Origin: Rhodopseudomonas palustris JSC-3b
Lineage (GTDB): Bacteria; Pseudomonadota; Alphaproteobacteria; Rhizobiales; Xanthobacteraceae
Direction of reading: 5' to 3'
DNA length: 64,000 nucleotides
Assembly: GCA_000504425.1 (NCBI GenBank)
Contig: KI632513.1
Location: forward strand, 2,320,119 to 2,384,118
Position numbers and translations under genes: made by a program. The notes beneath the pieces are model-generated. The model saw nothing but the letters and a program-made list of their open reading frames with translations, was not told the DNA's origin and made no database searches. Position 1 is the first letter of the stretch. Each line of letters opens with the position of its first letter. This document shows, piece by piece, positions 7,999 to 16,607 of the stretch.

Positions 7999-8772
7999 TC
8001 AAAACAACGAGCCCTGCCCGTCCGGCGCGGCACGCTTGCGGCGCCGCGCGGGTCTGGTTGCGCTGAGCTGTTTGGCAGACGGTGCATCCTGCGGCAGCTC
8101 GGCCGGATCAGCGATCGGCTCGATCAGCCCGGCATGGTCATTGCCGACATTATTGACCTCGGTTGAGACCGGGTGCCACAGCAGCGTGCCGTCCGGCGGC
8201 GCGTGTAGCAGCTCGGCGGCCTCTTCGGCCGACACCGTGGCGCAATCGAGCCAGCGGTCGAGATCGCCGGGTGCGATCGTCACCGGCACCCGGTCATGCA
8301 GCACCGCCATCGCCGCGCTGGCCGCCGCGGTGATGATCGCCACGGTATCGACCTCCTCGCCATGCGGGCCGACCCAGGTTTCCGCGAGCGCCGCCAGCGC
8401 CAGCGGCGCGCCATCGCTCGGGTGGATGAAAAAAGGCTGCTTGCGCGCGCCGCGCCGCTGCCATTCGTAATAGCCGTCGGCCGGCACCACACAGCGCCGG
8501 CGCCGCATCGCGCTTCGGAACGCCGGCTTGTCGAGCACGGTTTCGGCGCGGGCATTGATCAGCAGCGCGAACTGGCGCGGGTCCTTGACCCAGGACGGCA
8601 TCAAGCCCCAGCGCATCAGCTGGAACTGGCGGATGCCATGATCGACCAGCACCACCGGGATCGGCTGGGTCGGCGCCACATTATACCGAGGCGGAAAATT
8701 AGGCTGTTCCTGATAACCGAACACCAGCCTTATCGCCTCGGGCGCCGATGTGATTACGAACCGGCCGCACAT
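7999..8772 (-). CDS. SOS-response-associated peptidase (SRAP/YedK/HMCES)
   Basis: 257-residue SRAP protein that forms a thiazolidine crosslink with abasic sites in single-stranded DNA. It begins MCGRFVIT; removal of Met1 exposes catalytic Cys2. NARAET, PADGYYEWQ (active-site Glu) and the late His in LHDRVPV are all present, so it looks active. The 30-residue tail is Lys/Arg-rich (ARRRKRAAPDG). A good AGAAGGA site precedes ATG 8772. It converges on the GNAT gene and diverges from the conserved hypothetical gene at 8818, 45 bp away. Confidence 0.92.
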   Translation of the reverse strand: MCGRFVITSAPEAIRLVFGYQEQPNFPPRYNVAPTQPIPVVLVDHGIRQFQLMRWGLMPSWVKDPRQFALLINARAETVLDKPAFRSAMRRRRCVVPADGYYEWQRRGARKQPFFIHPSDGAPLALAALAETWVGPHGEEVDTVAIITAAASAAMAVLHDRVPVTIAPGDLDRWLDCATVSAEEAAELLHAPPDGTLLWHPVSTEVNNVGNDHAGLIEPIADPAELPQDAPSAKQLSATRPARRRKRAAPDGQGSLF

Positions 8773-8817
8773 CGTCCTTCTCCGGCAACCGCCATCTTCA
8801 GTCCCCTTTAACCGATC

Positions 8818-9348
8818 GTGCCCACAATGCCGACAATGTCGACCATGTCACTTCAAGCGGCGCCTCCTGCTTGTCCAGCGCCGACCAGCGCCGGCGATGA
8901 TGAGGCGTGGGCGGCGCAACTCATTGCCGCCAACATCAATCCGCAGACCTGCCTGGCCACCGACTATCTCAATCATTTCAATGAAGCGGTGATGCTGCTG
9001 GAAATGATTCCAGACATGCCGGAGTGCTTTGAGGATTTCCTCGCCTGGCAGCCGCTCAGCTATGCTGAACATTTCACCGCGTCGAATTTCAAGGCCCGCG
9101 ATCTCGCGATCTACGCCTACGACAATGCCGACCCGGGGATCCGCGCCGATTTCGACAATCTCACCAACAACATGACGGTGATCCTCACCGAGGTGGGCAA
9201 TGCGATGCGCGAGGTCAAGCACGACTGGACCCGCGCCGTGCTGGCGGAACATGCGGTGCGCTGGATCAAGCCGATGATCGGTCGCGCCGGCGGTATCATC
9301 AACGGCCAGGGCAGCGCCGCCGACGTCGATTACATCATGGCGCATTGA
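8818..9348 (+). CDS. Conserved hypothetical protein
   Basis: 176 residues with no domain I recognise. The N-terminus MPTMPTMSTMSLQAAPPAC is a low-complexity run with four possible Met starts (codons 1, 4, 7 and 10), so the true start is uncertain. The rest is acidic and helical: NHFNEAVMLLEMIPDMPECF, DFLAWQPLSYAEHF, FDNLTNNMTVILTEVGNAM. There is no signal peptide or membrane segment. It ends 4 bp before the Nudix gene, suggesting one transcript. I infer it is a lineage-conserved cytosolic protein; the function is unknown. Confidence 0.7.
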   Translation: MPTMPTMSTMSLQAAPPACPAPTSAGDDEAWAAQLIAANINPQTCLATDYLNHFNEAVMLLEMIPDMPECFEDFLAWQPLSYAEHFTASNFKARDLAIYAYDNADPGIRADFDNLTNNMTVILTEVGNAMREVKHDWTRAVLAEHAVRWIKPMIGRAGGIINGQGSAADVDYIMAH

Positions 9349-9352
9349 TCCG

Positions 9353-9787
9353 ATGACGCCGGCTCCCGTGGACACGGTGCCGCGGCGGCCGCTGCTTGCG
9401 GTCAGCGCCGCGATTTTTCGCAAAACCGAACTGCTGGTGGTGCGCCGGGCCCGTCCGCCAGGCCAGCATCTGTTCTCGCTGCCGGGCGGCAAGGTCGAAT
9501 ATGGCGAGGCGCTGACCGAGGCGCTGCACCGCGAGGTGGCCGAGGAAACCGGGCTGTCGATCGAGATCGCGGCGCTGGCCGGCTGGCGCGAGGTGCTGCC
9601 GGGGCCAAAGCACCCCGGCCATTATCTGATCATGACCTTCGCCGCCCGCTGGCATGCCGGCGAGCCGCAGCTCAACGAAGAACTCGACGGGTTCCGCTGG
9701 ATCGCGCCCGGCGAACTCACCACGCTGGCGCATACCGACGGCCTGCCCGCGATGGTGGCGGACGCCGCAAAGCTGCTCGGCCTTTAA
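9353..9787 (+). CDS. Nudix hydrolase
   Basis: 144-residue hydrolase of nucleoside-diphosphate-linked compounds. The Nudix box is complete: GGKVEYGEALTEALHREV followed by AEETGL, matching G-x5-E-x7-R-E-U-x-E-E-x-G-U, so divalent-metal catalysis is expected. ELDGFRWIAPGEL is the usual late Trp region. The short length and GQHLFSLPGGKVEYGE resemble ADP-ribose or general nucleotide Nudix enzymes, but the substrate is not determined. It lies 4 bp after the hypothetical gene at 8818. Confidence 0.9.
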   Translation: MTPAPVDTVPRRPLLAVSAAIFRKTELLVVRRARPPGQHLFSLPGGKVEYGEALTEALHREVAEETGLSIEIAALAGWREVLPGPKHPGHYLIMTFAARWHAGEPQLNEELDGFRWIAPGELTTLAHTDGLPAMVADAAKLLGL

Positions 9788-9862
9788 CCATGGCTTGCGC
9801 GGGGGGAGCCCGCGTTGCATATCAGGCCACCCTGACCCCGGCCGCCGCGGGATCAGGCTCCG

Positions 9863-10252
9863 TTGGACCTGCGCATGCTGTCTCGCCTTGCCGCCATTGT
9901 GCTGATGCTCGCCGCCTGCCTCGCCTCGCCGGCGCGTGCCCAGGAGGCTGCGGCGCCGTTTGACGCCGATCTGCAGCGGCTCTCCGAGATTCTTGGCGCG
10001 CTGCATTATCTGCGCGGCATCTGCGGCAGCAATGAAGGCGCCAAATGGCGCGCCGAGATGCAGGCGCTGATCGACGCCGAGACGCCGTCCGGCGAACGGC
10101 GCACCCGGATGATCGCCGGTTTCAACCGCGGCTATAACGGCTTCCAGACCACCTATCGCAGCTGCACACCGGCTGCCGATCTGGCGATTCGCCGCTATCT
10201 GGAAGAAGGCTCCAAAATCTCGCGCGACCTGACCGCGCGTTACGCCAACTAA
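9863..10252 (+). CDS. TIGR02301/DUF2385-type secreted protein
   Basis: About 129 residues with a clear signal peptide (MLSRLAAIVLMLAACLASPARAQ). The mature part, LQRLSEILGALHYLRGICG, AEMQALIDAE, FNRGYNGFQTTYRSC and AIRRYLEEG, matches the alphaproteobacterial TIGR02301 family of periplasmic proteins of unknown function. Two conserved Cys (GICG and RSCT) may form a disulfide. The start could be TTG 9863 or, more conventionally, ATG 9875; both give a working signal peptide. Confidence 0.82.
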   Translation: MDLRMLSRLAAIVLMLAACLASPARAQEAAAPFDADLQRLSEILGALHYLRGICGSNEGAKWRAEMQALIDAETPSGERRTRMIAGFNRGYNGFQTTYRSCTPAADLAIRRYLEEGSKISRDLTARYAN

Positions 10253-10487
10253 GGCCGCTTTCCGCTCCCGCCCGGCCCGGCCGGACAACACCCACAACAT
10301 CAAGACCTTAAGCCGCCGCAACGCCCACAGCGGCGCAACTTGGTGTGCGGTATTGTGGTCGGGCTGTGGATCACTGGCCCCGCCGTTAACCTTTCCTAAA
10401 GAACTGGCCTGCCGCGGCGGCTACCGCGTGCTAATGCTCGGTCATTCCACGGCCCGCCCGGGTCGCAGCTTCAGCCTGTTGAGTTTC

Positions 10488-10751
10488 ATGAGCCAGCAAT
10501 CGTCCTTTTCCTCCCGCGAGCCGCTGCACGATCACGAACAGAAGCAGGCAGCGCTCAGCTATCTGAACGAAGCCTGGGCAGAAGCCCGCCATGACGGGGT
10601 CGATGGGGACTGTTTGGCGCAGGCCAGCCTGTTCGCGGCACTCGCGGAACTGGTCAGCACCTATGGCGAGGACGCGGTGGCGACCTTTGTGGAAGGTCTG
10701 GCCACCCGGGTCCGCCACGGCGAATTCTCGATCGCGCTGGCGCGTCAGTAA
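10488..10751 (+). CDS. Small conserved hypothetical protein
   Basis: 87 residues beginning MSQQSSFSSREPLHDHEQK. It is mostly helical and acidic (AALSYLNEAWAEARHDG, LFAALAELVSTYGEDAVATF, VEGLATRVRHGEFS). No domain is recognised and there is no membrane segment. An upstream in-frame start at 10353 would add 45 non-conserved-looking residues, so ATG 10488 is preferred. It is probably a lineage-specific cytosolic protein. Confidence 0.6.
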   Translation: MSQQSSFSSREPLHDHEQKQAALSYLNEAWAEARHDGVDGDCLAQASLFAALAELVSTYGEDAVATFVEGLATRVRHGEFSIALARQ

Positions 10752-10957
10752 GCGCCGCGATTTTCCAACTTTCATTTTTGGAAGCGAGCCCGCCCTCGTC
10801 TCGTCAGAGCGAGGACAGCAGCGACGAAGCAATGCAGGGCTCAAGGCACTGGGCCGTGGATTGCTTCGTTGCGCTTGCTATCGGGAGCGCCAGCCCGGCC
10901 GCGACCTGCTGAGCGCTGCGCGTTGTACCAACGGCGGGTGATAAAAGCCTTCCCACA

Positions 10958-11050
10958 CGTCATGGCCGGGCTCCGTCCCGGCCATCCACGTCTTTGATCC
11001 GGCAGCGCTTTTAAGACGTGGATACCCGCGACAAGCGCGGGCATGACGGG
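10958..11050. repeat. REP-like palindromic element, family A
   Basis: It runs from cacgtcatggccggg through ccatccacgtctttgat and aagacgtggatacccg to gcgggcatgacggg. Two inner arms (ccacgtctt/aagacgtgg) and outer hairpins (ggccggg/cccggcc, cccgcg/cgcggg) fold on each other. The same element recurs at 35322, 39199, 47692 and 60571. It lies in the 320-bp gap between the small gene at 10488 and pyrC; nothing else is seen there. Confidence 0.85.
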
Positions 11051-11071
11051 CAATGGTGGGAGCCGCTGGTA

Positions 11072-12406
11072 TTACGCCTTCAGCGTTTCCAGAAACCGCA
11101 CCGGCTCGCCGATCGCCGGCGTCACCAATTCGCCCTGCCACATCACCCGGCGGCCACGCACGATGGTGCCGACCGGCCAACCCGTGACGCGCAGTCCGTC
11201 ATAGGGCGTCCAGCCGACGCGCGAGGCAGTCCAGGCATTGGTGATGGTCTCGCTGCGCTTGAGATCGACCACCGTGATGTCGGCGTCATAGCCGGCCGCG
11301 ATCCGGCCCTTGCTGGCGATGTCGTAGATCCGCGCCGGGCCGGCGCTGGTGAGATCGACAAAGCGCGCCAGCGACAGTTTGCCGGCGTTGACGTGATCGA
11401 GCATCAGCGGCACCACGGTCTGCACGCCGGTCATGCCCGACGGCGAAGCCGGATAGCTCTTGGCCTTTTCTTCCAGCGTATGCGGCGCGTGATCGGAGCC
11501 GATCACATCGACGATGCCTTGCGCGATGCCGCGCCACAGCCCGTCGCGATGCGCAGCGTCGCGCACCGGCGGATTCATCTGCGCGCGCGTACCGAGCCGT
11601 TCGTAACACTCCGGCGCCGCCAGCGTCAGATGATGCGGCGTCACTTCGCAGGTCGCGACGTCCTTGTGGTCGCGCAGAAACTCGATCTCGTCGCGGGTCG
11701 AGACGTGCAGCACGTGAATGCGCTTGCCGGCCTCGCGCGCCAGCTTCACCAGCCGCTGCGTCGCGGTCAGCGCCGCGATCTCATCGCGCCACACCGGATG
11801 CGAGCGCGGATCGCCCTCAATGCGCAGATCCTTGCGCGCGTTGAGGCGGTATTCGTCCTCGGCATGGAACGCGGCGCGGCGCTGGATCACCGCCAGAATC
11901 TGGCGCAGGCCCTCATCGTCCTCCACCAGCAGGCTGCCGGTTGACGAGCCGATGAACACTTTGACGCCAGCGCAGCCGCGCATGCGTTCGATCTCCGGCA
12001 GCTCGGCGACATTGTCGCGGGTGCCGCCGATGAAGAACGCAAAGTCGCAATGCATACGGTGCTGGCCGCGCCTCACCTTGTCGGCGAGCGCGTCGGCGGT
12101 GACGGTCAGCGGATTGGTGTTCGGCATCTCGAACACCGCGGTGACGCCGCCCATCACGGCGCTGAGCGAACCGCTTTCCAGATCTTCCTTGTGGGTCAGG
12201 CCGGGCTCGCGGAAATGCACCTGGGTATCGATCACGCCTGGCAAGAGATGCAGCCCGGTGCAATCCACCACCTCGCCGGCCGATGCCTGGCCGAGCGCGC
12301 CGATCGCGGCGATCCGGCCATCTCGAATGCCGATGTCGCCGACGCCCTCCCCGTCCTGGTTGACGATGGTGCCGGATTTCAAAATCGTGTCGAAACGCTG
12401 TGTCAT
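11072..12406 (-). CDS. pyrC: Dihydroorotase (class I)
   Basis: 444-residue zinc amidohydrolase that cyclises N-carbamoyl-aspartate to dihydroorotate in pyrimidine synthesis. It has VIDTQVHFREPGLTHKEDL (the H-x-F-R metal and substrate motif), GVTAVFEMPNTNP, LHVSTRDEIEFL, CEVTPHHL, and SDHAPHTLEEK with the catalytic Asp. Length and motifs fit the class I (PyrC/PyrC2-like) group. Allantoinase is related but the HFREPG context favours dihydroorotase. Start ATG 12406 has GAGGA 5 bp upstream; an ATG at 12466 would add a non-homologous 20 residues. It diverges from ygfZ. Confidence 0.9.
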   Translation of the reverse strand: MTQRFDTILKSGTIVNQDGEGVGDIGIRDGRIAAIGALGQASAGEVVDCTGLHLLPGVIDTQVHFREPGLTHKEDLESGSLSAVMGGVTAVFEMPNTNPLTVTADALADKVRRGQHRMHCDFAFFIGGTRDNVAELPEIERMRGCAGVKVFIGSSTGSLLVEDDEGLRQILAVIQRRAAFHAEDEYRLNARKDLRIEGDPRSHPVWRDEIAALTATQRLVKLAREAGKRIHVLHVSTRDEIEFLRDHKDVATCEVTPHHLTLAAPECYERLGTRAQMNPPVRDAAHRDGLWRGIAQGIVDVIGSDHAPHTLEEKAKSYPASPSGMTGVQTVVPLMLDHVNAGKLSLARFVDLTSAGPARIYDIASKGRIAAGYDADITVVDLKRSETITNAWTASRVGWTPYDGLRVTGWPVGTIVRGRRVMWQGELVTPAIGEPVRFLETLKA

Positions 12407-12565
12407 CGGTCCTCGGCGGCTGGCAGCTAGGCAGTGCAGATATGGGGCAGGTCTTGTTGCGGACAACGTCTTGTTGCCGCCAATCTAGCTGCTTAACTTG
12501 GCTGCGACCATCCGCACCAGGATATTGGCAGCGTAGCGGCCGGCGCCGCGCAGTGAGAGTTCAGC

Positions 12566-13441
12566 ATGAAGGCAGCGTTCCTCGCCGACCGCGGCGTTGT
12601 GAAGATCAGCGGCGACGATGCACGGCATTTCCTTAACGGCCTGGTCTCGACCGACATGACCAAGGCGCAGCCGGGCCAGGGCCGCTATGGCGCGCTGCTG
12701 ACGCCGCAGGGCAAGATTATCGCTGATTTCCTGATCACCGAACTGCCGGCCGCCGATGACGGCGGCTTTCTGCTCGATTGCAGCGGCGCGCTCGCGGCCG
12801 CGCTGACCAGCAAGCTGAATTTCTACAAGCTGCGCGCCAAGGTGTCGGTGGAAAACCTGTCGGACCGTCTCGGCGTGCTGGCGATCTGGGACGGCACGCC
12901 GTCGCCGCCGCCCGAGGGCAGCTTTGCCGATCCGCGCAGCCCGCAGCTGGGCTGGCGCTGCCTCTTGCCGCAGGAGCTGGCCGCCAAGACCGCCGCGGCG
13001 CTCAAGGCCGAATGGCTCGAGCCCGCGGCCTATCACGCGCACCGGATTCGCTGCGGCGTGCCGGAGGGCGGCGTCGATTTCCACTATGGCGATGCCTTTC
13101 CGCACGAAGCCAATATGGATCGGCTGAACGGCGTCGATTTCGGCAAGGGCTGCTATGTCGGCCAGGAAGTGGTGTCGCGCATGCAGCACCGCGGCACGGC
13201 GCGCACCCGCACGCTGCGGCTTGGCTATGACGGCGCCGCGCCCGCGCCGGGCAGCGAAGTGCTCGCCGACGACAAGCCGGTCGGCCAGCTCGGCTCTGCC
13301 GCCGAGGGCTGCGCGCTGGCGCTGCTGCGCATCGACAAGCTCACCGATGCGGCGGGGGCGCGGCTCCATGCCGGCGATGTCACGCTGCGGCTGATCGATG
13401 ACATCGAGCTGCCATCGGCGCCGGCACGGCCGCCTTCATGA
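12566..13441 (+). CDS. ygfZ: Folate-binding Fe-S assembly factor YgfZ
   Basis: 291-residue GcvT-fold protein that helps maintain certain Fe-S enzymes in a folate-dependent way. The signature K-G-C-Y-x-G-Q-E is intact in FGKGCYVGQEVVSRMQHRG. The N-terminus VKISGDDARHFLNGLVSTDM is typical of the family. The stop overlaps the start of tag by four bases (ATGA, 13438-13441), so the two are translationally coupled. Confidence 0.93.
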   Translation: MKAAFLADRGVVKISGDDARHFLNGLVSTDMTKAQPGQGRYGALLTPQGKIIADFLITELPAADDGGFLLDCSGALAAALTSKLNFYKLRAKVSVENLSDRLGVLAIWDGTPSPPPEGSFADPRSPQLGWRCLLPQELAAKTAAALKAEWLEPAAYHAHRIRCGVPEGGVDFHYGDAFPHEANMDRLNGVDFGKGCYVGQEVVSRMQHRGTARTRTLRLGYDGAAPAPGSEVLADDKPVGQLGSAAEGCALALLRIDKLTDAAGARLHAGDVTLRLIDDIELPSAPARPPS

Positions 13442-14061
13442 GCGAGCCGCGGCTCCATCCCGACGGCGTGACGCGCTGTCCCTGGCCGGGCGACGACCCG
13501 TTCTACATCGCCTATCACGACCAGGAATGGGGCGTGCCGGAATATGACGACCGCGCGCTGTTTGAAAAACTGATCCTGGACGGTTTTCAGGCCGGGCTGT
13601 CGTGGATCACCATCTTGCGCAAGCGCGACAATTTCCGCCGCGCCTTCGATGGTTTTGATCCGGACAAAATCGCGCGCTATGGCGACGACAAGGTGCAGGC
13701 GCTGATGAACGACGTCGGCATCGTGCGCAACCGTGCCAAAATCGTCGGCACGATCACCAGCGCGCGCAGCTATCTCGACATCATGGAGCACGGCCCGGGC
13801 TTTAGCGCTTTGCTTTGGGATTTTGTCGACGGCACGCCGCAGATCAATCACTTCAAGACCACCACCAGCGTGCCAGCCTCGACGCCGCTATCGGTGCAGG
13901 TCTCCAAGGAACTGACGCGGCGCGGCTTCAAATTCGTCGGCCCGACCATCGTCTATGCATTCATGCAGGCGACCGGGCTCGTCAACGATCATCTGGTCGA
14001 TTGCGTCTGCCATCAGCGCTGCGCCGCGCTCAAGCACAGGCCGCGCCCGTCGCCGCGTTAG
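13438..14061 (+). CDS. tag: DNA-3-methyladenine glycosylase I
   Basis: 207-residue helix-hairpin-helix-superfamily glycosylase that removes 3-methyladenine from alkylated DNA. RCPWPGDDPFYIAYHDQEWG carries the first zinc Cys and His plus the base-pocket region. FEKLILDGFQAGLSWITIL holds the catalytic-pocket Glu and Trp. DHLVDCVCHQRC supplies the second zinc His/Cys pair. It overlaps ygfZ by ATGA and is the last gene of that short operon. Confidence 0.95.
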   Translation: MSEPRLHPDGVTRCPWPGDDPFYIAYHDQEWGVPEYDDRALFEKLILDGFQAGLSWITILRKRDNFRRAFDGFDPDKIARYGDDKVQALMNDVGIVRNRAKIVGTITSARSYLDIMEHGPGFSALLWDFVDGTPQINHFKTTTSVPASTPLSVQVSKELTRRGFKFVGPTIVYAFMQATGLVNDHLVDCVCHQRCAALKHRPRPSPR

Positions 14062-14153
14062 CGCTGTCACAGATCATGCGGTGAAATGGTATTGGCCGCG
14101 GCCAGCTTCGTGCTATGCCGTGCCGCATCATTCGCAAGCGTTGCTGTTCCGCC

Positions 14154-14765
14154 ATGTCCTCGTCACGTTCGTCCTCCTCCGCGCCGCGCGCCTGGCAGCG
14201 GATGCTGTCCGGCCGCCGGCTCGATCTGCTCGATCCGTCGCCGCTCGATATCGAAGTCGAGGACATCGCCCATGGCCTGGCGCGGGTCGCGCGCTGGAAC
14301 GGCCAGACTCACGGGCCCTATATTTTCTCGGTGGCGCAGCACTCGCTGCTGGTCGAGGCGGTGCTGCGCCTCAAATCGCCGCGCTATGATCACAGCGCCG
14401 CTCTGGCGGCGATGCTGCACGACGCCCCGGAATATGTGATCGGCGACATGATCTCGCCGTTCAAGGCGGTGATCGGCGGCGCCTACAAAGAGGTGGAGAA
14501 GCGCCTGCTCGGCGCCATCCATGTGCGCTTCGGCCTGCCGGCCGAGATCGATCCGGCATTGGAGCGGCGCATCAAGGCCGCCGATCGCGGCGCCGCTTAT
14601 CTTGAGGCCACCACGCTTGCCGGCTTCGGCGTCACCGAATCGAAGCGGCTGTTCGGCTCCGATCCCGGCCTGCCGGACGACATCCGCGCCGACCTGCTGA
14701 CGCCCTGGCCGATCGGCAAGGCCGAGAAGCGGTTCCTGGCCCGGTTCCAGACGCTGCTCGATTGA
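14154..14765 (+). CDS. HD-domain phosphohydrolase, YfbR-like
   Basis: 203-residue HD protein. The motif residues are H in VAQHSLLVEAVL, HD in AAMLHDAPEYVIGDMISPFK, and a later Asp in KAADRGAAYLEA. This spacing matches YfbR/5'-deoxynucleotidase-like enzymes, which hydrolyse dNMPs. ATG 14154 (MSSSRSSSSAPRAWQRML) starts the family-like region; an ATG at 14115 adds Cys/Arg-rich sequence that looks non-coding. It is followed by a tyrosine-phosphatase-like gene and nadQ in the same direction. Confidence 0.82.
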   Translation: MSSSRSSSSAPRAWQRMLSGRRLDLLDPSPLDIEVEDIAHGLARVARWNGQTHGPYIFSVAQHSLLVEAVLRLKSPRYDHSAALAAMLHDAPEYVIGDMISPFKAVIGGAYKEVEKRLLGAIHVRFGLPAEIDPALERRIKAADRGAAYLEATTLAGFGVTESKRLFGSDPGLPDDIRADLLTPWPIGKAEKRFLARFQTLLD

Positions 14766-14840
14766 CCGTTACCGTACCTTGGATGGCTTCCGCCCCGCGG
14801 AGCCGCTTTGTATAATCGGGCCGATTTCCAAGAGAGTCCG

Positions 14841-15347
14841 ATGATCCACGTCTGTTCGCTTGCAGCCTTGCATCCGACCGTCGCAGCCACCGGCGCGAGC
14901 CATGTGCTGACCGTGATGGCGCGCGTCGCGCAGGTGCAGCGCCCGGCCTCGGTGGCCGAGGCCAATCATCTGCGCGTGGAGATGGACGACATCACCGACG
15001 AGCTCGACGGCTTCAACGCGCCGTCGCTCGACCACATCGCCAAGGTGCTGGATTTCGTGCGCGGCTGGGACCGCGCCGCGCCGCTGGTGGTGCATTGCTA
15101 CGCCGGTATCAGCCGCTCGACCGCCAGCGCCTTCCTGGCCGCCTGCGCGCTCAACCCGCACCGCGACGAAATCACCATCGCCCGGCAGATCCGCCAGGCC
15201 TCGCCGAGCGCTTTTCCGAACCGGCGCATTGTGGAGCTGGCCGACCGCGCGCTCGGCCGCCAGGGCCGCATGCTGCGCGCGCTCGATGCGATCGGCCCGG
15301 GCACCGCGGTGTTGGAAGGCGCGCCGTTCCGCGTCGAGCTCGAATGA
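14841..15347 (+). CDS. Dual-specificity/tyrosine-phosphatase-like protein
   Basis: 168-residue protein with the P-loop HCYAGISRSTA, i.e. C-x5-R with Cys86 and Arg92, so the catalytic Cys and phosphate-binding Arg are present. Upstream, VEMDDITDELDGFNAPSLDH supplies a candidate general-acid Asp. Such short bacterial DSP-like enzymes act on phosphoproteins or small phosphates; the substrate is unknown. ATG 14841 has AAGAGAG upstream. Its stop overlaps the nadQ start (ATGA at 15344-15347), so it is translationally coupled to the NAD regulator. Confidence 0.85.
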   Translation: MIHVCSLAALHPTVAATGASHVLTVMARVAQVQRPASVAEANHLRVEMDDITDELDGFNAPSLDHIAKVLDFVRGWDRAAPLVVHCYAGISRSTASAFLAACALNPHRDEITIARQIRQASPSAFPNRRIVELADRALGRQGRMLRALDAIGPGTAVLEGAPFRVELE

Positions 15348-16321
15348 GCGAGAAGCTGCCGACCCCGATCGAGATCGGCCTGACGGCCGCGATCGTCGCG
15401 ATCGAGCGCAACGAGCCGATGATTCTGACCGCGTCCGGCGGCGATGGCGACAGCCTGGCCGGGCTGCCGTTCGGCCCGTTCGACGCGATCGCGCATCGCA
15501 CGCTGGAAATCGGGCTGCGCGCCTGGGTGGAAGAACAGGCCGGGCTGCGGCTCGGCTATGTCGAGCAGCTGTACACCTTTGGCGATCGCGGCCGGCATGC
15601 GCGGGTCGGCGATACCGATGTGCACGTCGCCTCGATCGGCTATCTGGCGCTGACCCGCGCCGCCGACAACGCCGCGCGCGCGCCGGGCGCCACCTTCGAG
15701 CCCTGGTACCGCTACTTCCCCTGGGAAGATTGGCGCGCCTCGCAGCCCGAGATCATCGCCCGCGACATCATCCCCGAACTAACCGCCTGGGCCGCGCAGG
15801 CCGAGCAGCCCGATGCCACCCGCGCGCTCGGCCGCAAGGATCGGGTGCGGCTGTTCTTCGGCATCGACGGCGCGCCATGGGACGAGGAGCGCGTGCTCGA
15901 CCGCTACGAGCTGCTCTACGAAGCCGGGCTGATCGAAGAAGCGCGGCGCGACGGTCGGCCCGCGGCGCTGGCGCGGAGCAAAGTGCCGGCGCTTGGCGTG
16001 CCGATGCGCTTTGATCATCGCCGCATTCTGGCGACCGCGATCGCGCGGCTGCGCGCCAAGCTGAAATATCGGCCGGTGGTGTTCGAGCTGCTGCCGCCCG
16101 ATTTCACGCTGACCGAACTGCAGCGCACCGTGGAGGCGATTTCCGGCCGCCATCTGCACAAGCAGAATTTTCGGCGGCTGGTGGAAGCCGGCGCGCTGGT
16201 CGAGCCGACCGGCGAAGTCGCGACCCATACCGGCGGCCGCCCGGCGGCGCTGTTCCGCTTCCGCCGCGAAGTGCTGCAAGAACGTCCGGCGCCCGGCCTG
16301 CGGGTGCGCGGCCGACGCTGA
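15344..16321 (+). CDS. nadQ: NAD biosynthesis regulator NadQ (Nudix-like plus winged helix)
   Basis: 325 residues. The N-terminal half (EIGLTAAIVAIERNEPMILT, LEIGLRAWVEEQAGLRLGYV, EQLYTFGDRGRH) is a Nudix-like fold without an intact catalytic box, like the COG4111 proteins. The C-terminal part (LKYRPVVFELLPPDFTLTEL, QRTVEAISGRHLHKQNFRRL, VEAGALVEPTG) is a winged helix-turn-helix. From established comparative work as I recall it, this architecture is NadQ, an alphaproteobacterial repressor of nadABC. The nadABC genes lie 2.4 kb downstream, with a palindrome before nadA (18659-18681). It starts inside the stop of the phosphatase gene. Confidence 0.8.
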   Translation: MSEKLPTPIEIGLTAAIVAIERNEPMILTASGGDGDSLAGLPFGPFDAIAHRTLEIGLRAWVEEQAGLRLGYVEQLYTFGDRGRHARVGDTDVHVASIGYLALTRAADNAARAPGATFEPWYRYFPWEDWRASQPEIIARDIIPELTAWAAQAEQPDATRALGRKDRVRLFFGIDGAPWDEERVLDRYELLYEAGLIEEARRDGRPAALARSKVPALGVPMRFDHRRILATAIARLRAKLKYRPVVFELLPPDFTLTELQRTVEAISGRHLHKQNFRRLVEAGALVEPTGEVATHTGGRPAALFRFRREVLQERPAPGLRVRGRR

Positions 16322-16337
16322 GCTGAGCACTCGCCGC

Positions 16338-16540
16338 CCGTCATTCCGGGGCGCTCGCGATAGCGAGCGAACCCGGAATCCAGAGATTGTGACGAAGGCT
16401 ATTACTAGCCGATCGAGATTCCGGGCTCGCGCCAATAGGCGCGCCCCGGAATGACTCGTTGCAGCGCTTGCGATGACTCGTTGGAACGTTTGCATCCAAC
16501 ACGACGATGCCCGCGGCGAGCGCGGGCATGACGGTCAGTG
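16338..16540. repeat. REP-like palindromic element, family B, plus family A fragment
   Basis: cgtcattccggggcgctcgc pairs with gcgcgccccggaatgac around 16338-16455, with an inner pair aacccggaatc/gattccgggc. A partial family A hairpin (gatgcccgc...gcgggcatgacgg) follows near 16505-16533. The element sits between the convergent nadQ and 16608 genes, where it could act in transcription termination or mRNA 3' protection (inference). Confidence 0.8.
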
Positions 16541-16607
16541 GTAGCAGCCGATGATATCAGTAGAAGCAATTCTGGGCGGATCGCAGCTCCGCCCTCGCTA
16601 GCCGCGA

